NCBI GenBank assembly: GCA_001805085.1
Contig: MHEA01000217.1
Span: forward strand, 1 to 6,066
Direction of reading: 5' to 3'
DNA from: Nitrospirae bacterium GWC2_57_9
GTDB lineage: Bacteria > Nitrospirota > UBA9217
DNA length: 6,066 nt
The translations under genes were made by a program, and so were the position numbers. This document shows, piece after piece, positions 5,898 to 6,066 of this stretch; position 1 is the first letter of the stretch; each line of letters opens with the position of its first letter. A model generated the notes under the pieces. It saw nothing but the letters and a program-made list of their open reading frames with translations. It ran no database searches and was not told where the DNA came from.

Positions 5898-5904
5898 CAA
5901 GGTA

Positions 5905-6066
5905 ATGAAAAAACAGAAGTTGAGTAAGTTGTTCACGTATCTTGGTTTATGCTGTGCTTTGGTCTTTGCTGTAGCTCTGTTAAACGGATGCGGCGAGGGC
6001 GATTCCGGAGCCGCAGGTCCGGCCGGTGATCCGGGCGAGGACGGCACGAATGCTCCTGTCACCATC
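5905..6066 (+). CDS. Exported lipoprotein with collagen-like start (partial, runs off the window)
   Basis: The first 54 codons are open to the window edge. The start MKKQKLSKLF is a positively charged n-region, followed by a hydrophobic core (about 12-26) and a lipobox-like LLNGC with lipidated Cys29. Asn at the -2 position is unusual for a lipobox, but the rest fits signal peptidase II. After Cys29 comes a low-complexity Gly/Asp/Glu/Ala linker with collagen-like G-x-y triplets: GAA, GPA, GDP, GED, GTN. Such linkers are common just after the lipid anchor in large surface proteins of respiratory bacteria, including OmcA/MtrC-type multiheme cytochromes, and also in other surface lipoproteins. 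The mature domain lies outside the window, so the function is unknown. The ATG follows AAGGTA, with a G-rich run further upstream. The sigma-54 promoter at 5764-5780 points at this gene. Confidence 0.8.
   Translation, partial: MKKQKLSKLFTYLGLCCALVFAVALLNGCGEGDSGAAGPAGDPGEDGTNAPVTI

Noticed and set aside
5782..5904. c-di-GMP (GEMM) riboswitch in the lipoprotein leader
   Set aside because: The AT-rich leader lacks the conserved GEMM core sequences and paired elements; only GGTAACGGTAA and a small hairpin are present.
1..6066. CRISPR array, tRNA, rRNA or insertion sequence
   Set aside because: No regularly spaced repeats, cloverleaf, rRNA-like stretch, transposase or terminal inverted repeats were seen in a reading of both strands.

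Overview
The window looks like chromosomal DNA from a moderately GC-rich, Gram-negative, respiratory bacterium. A Desulfuromonadota/Geobacter-like or Nitrospirota-like organism would fit. The grounds are a sensor kinase with a periplasmic c-type heme motif (CXXCH), a sigma-54-dependent response regulator, two sigma-54 (-24/-12) promoter candidates, and a lipoprotein with a collagen-like start of the kind often seen on large exported proteins of such bacteria. The lineage is inferred from gene types, not from a marker gene. Every gene I can support is on the + strand.

Layout: (1) 1-47 is the last codons of an unidentified upstream gene. (2) 121-1650 is an MscS-type channel fused to a C-terminal cyclic-nucleotide-binding domain (bCNG-like). 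(3) 1651-1909 is a gap with a near-consensus sigma-70 promoter (1726-1754) and a GC-rich, hairpin-prone leader. (4) 1910-3775 and 3741-5126 overlap by 35 bp and encode a membrane histidine kinase (TM - heme-motif sensor - TM - HAMP - PAS - HisKA - HATPase) and its NtrC-type partner (receiver - AAA+ - Fis HTH). (5) 5127-5377 is a regulatory gap with a sigma-54 promoter and a 15-bp palindrome, leading into a small ComFB-family gene (5378-5638). (6) 5639-5904 is a second regulatory gap with another sigma-54 promoter, leading into the first 54 codons of a lipoprotein gene that runs off the window.

The central idea is a local regulatory circuit. The kinase would sense redox state or a heme ligand in the periplasm and phosphorylate the NtrC-type regulator. 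The regulator would then drive the two genes immediately downstream. Supporting this, both downstream genes have a GG-N10-GC promoter element, and both have a related TGG-N8/9-CCCCAAA(A)GAC motif at nearly the same distance (90 and 93 bp) upstream of the -24 GG. This motif is a candidate enhancer-type binding site. The targets would be a ComFB protein (a family now linked to cyclic-dinucleotide binding) and an outer-surface lipoprotein. The motif calls are direct readings; the circuit is inference.
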